A stretch of DNA of 5,520 bases. It comes from an uncultured Phascolarctobacterium sp. Its GTDB lineage: Bacteria; Bacillota; Negativicutes; Acidaminococcales; Acidaminococcaceae. The first letter of the stretch is position 1; every line of letters starts with the position of its first letter. Under the pieces are notes generated by a model. The model had not been told where the DNA came from, made no database searches, and saw nothing but the letters and a program-made list of their open reading frames with translations. Below are positions 5,174 through 5,520 of this stretch, in pieces. The stretch covers positions 1 through 5,520 of the forward strand of contig CAKQHU010000093.1 in assembly GCA_934234275.1 (NCBI GenBank). Reading direction: 5' to 3'. A program made the position numbers and the translations under genes.

Positions 5174-5520
5174 ATGAAATTATATTCCTGGAATGTTAAC
5201 GGTTTGCGTGCCTGCATGACGAAGGGCTTTGCCGAATTTTTACAGGAGGCAGCACCGGATATTATTTGTCTGCAGGAAACGAAGATGCAGCGTGAGCAGG
5301 CGGATTTTGTGTTCCCTGGCTATGAGGAGTATTGGAACAGTGCGGAGCGCAAGGGCTATAGCGGTACTGCTGTGTTTACGAAGGTGAAGCCCTTGGCTGT
5401 TACTTATGGTTTGGGACAGGAGGAGCACGATAAGGAAGGCCGTGTGATTACGCTGGAGTTTGAGGGCTTTTTCCTCGTGACGGTGTATACGCCTAATTCC
5501 AAGGATGGCTTGGCGCGTCT
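5174..5520 (+). CDS. xth: Exodeoxyribonuclease III (Xth/ExoA family AP endonuclease), 3'-truncated by window edge
   Basis: This is the N-terminal 115 codons of a class II AP endonuclease / 3'-5' exonuclease of the exonuclease-endonuclease-phosphatase fold, used in base-excision repair. The family is typically about 250-270 aa, so a little under half is visible. Conserved motifs are in order: [10 protein letters not shown] at 4-13 with Asn7 (metal/phosphate site), LQETKMQ at 33-39 with the metal-binding Glu35, [10 protein letters not shown] at 61-70, and VYTPNS at 104-109 with the catalytic-region Tyr105. The start at 5174 gives the family's standard N-terminus ([10 protein letters not shown]) and has AGAGG 8 nt upstream. 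The Asp and His catalytic residues of the second half are off the window. It is separated from the gene before it by a strong terminator, so it is probably its own unit. Confidence 0.95.
   Translation, partial: MKLYSWNVNGLRACMTKGFAEFLQEAAPDIICLQETKMQREQADFVFPGYEEYWNSAERKGYSGTAVFTKVKPLAVTYGLGQEEHDKEGRVITLEFEGFFLVTVYTPNSKDGLAR

Noticed and set aside
1..5520. CRISPR array, insertion sequence, tRNA or rRNA
   Set aside because: No direct repeat array, transposase-like frame, terminal inverted repeats or tRNA-like cloverleaf were seen by eye on either strand.

Overview
The window holds the 3' part of an operon for a membrane-bound group 4 [NiFe]-hydrogenase of the Hyf/Hyc (hydrogenase-4 / formate hydrogenlyase) type, then two unrelated single genes. 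All genes lie on the + strand. Strong AGGAGG-type ribosome binding sites, the protein style and a mid-range GC content suggest an anaerobic Firmicute. My best guess is a Negativicutes gut or rumen organism of the Phascolarctobacterium/Acidaminococcus sort. That is an impression from protein similarity, not a proven assignment.

Layout. Bases 1-627 are the end of hyfE (small membrane subunit), whose start is off the window. Then come hyfF (636-2111, antiporter-like ion-translocating subunit), hyfG (2116-3624, a NuoC-like domain fused to the [NiFe] large subunit) and a hyfH-hyfI fusion (3637-4359, 2x[4Fe-4S] ferredoxin domain joined to the NuoB-like small subunit). Gaps are 4-12 nt, each gene has its own Shine-Dalgarno, and the operon closes at a long perfect hairpin terminator (4369-4415). 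Upstream, off the window, one expects the NuoH-like (HyfC/HycD) and further antiporter-like subunits. No maturation protease or hyp gene follows the operon.

Bases 4360-4517 hold the terminator, a candidate extended -10 promoter and a palindrome. They are followed by a GNAT acetyltransferase resembling the short ArgA-type N-acetylglutamate synthases (4518-5003). A structured hairpin with a T-run (5008-5077) ends that unit. The 5' part of an exonuclease III gene (xth, from 5174) runs off the end.

How the hydrogenase parts would work together: the ferredoxin-like domain takes or gives electrons to the NuoB-like [4Fe-4S] site and then to the Ni-Fe site in HyfG. The energy is coupled through HyfE/HyfF and the missing NuoH-like subunit to H+ or Na+ movement across the membrane.

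The most interesting point is HyfG. It keeps all four Ni-ligand cysteines but departs from canonical second-sphere residues: the L1 His is Asn, the L2 Asp-Pro is Glu-Leu, and the Pro before the canopy Arg is Ala. It also ends exactly at the residue where maturation proteases normally cut. This looks like an atypical, pre-trimmed group 4 hydrogenase or a hydrogenase-related complex.
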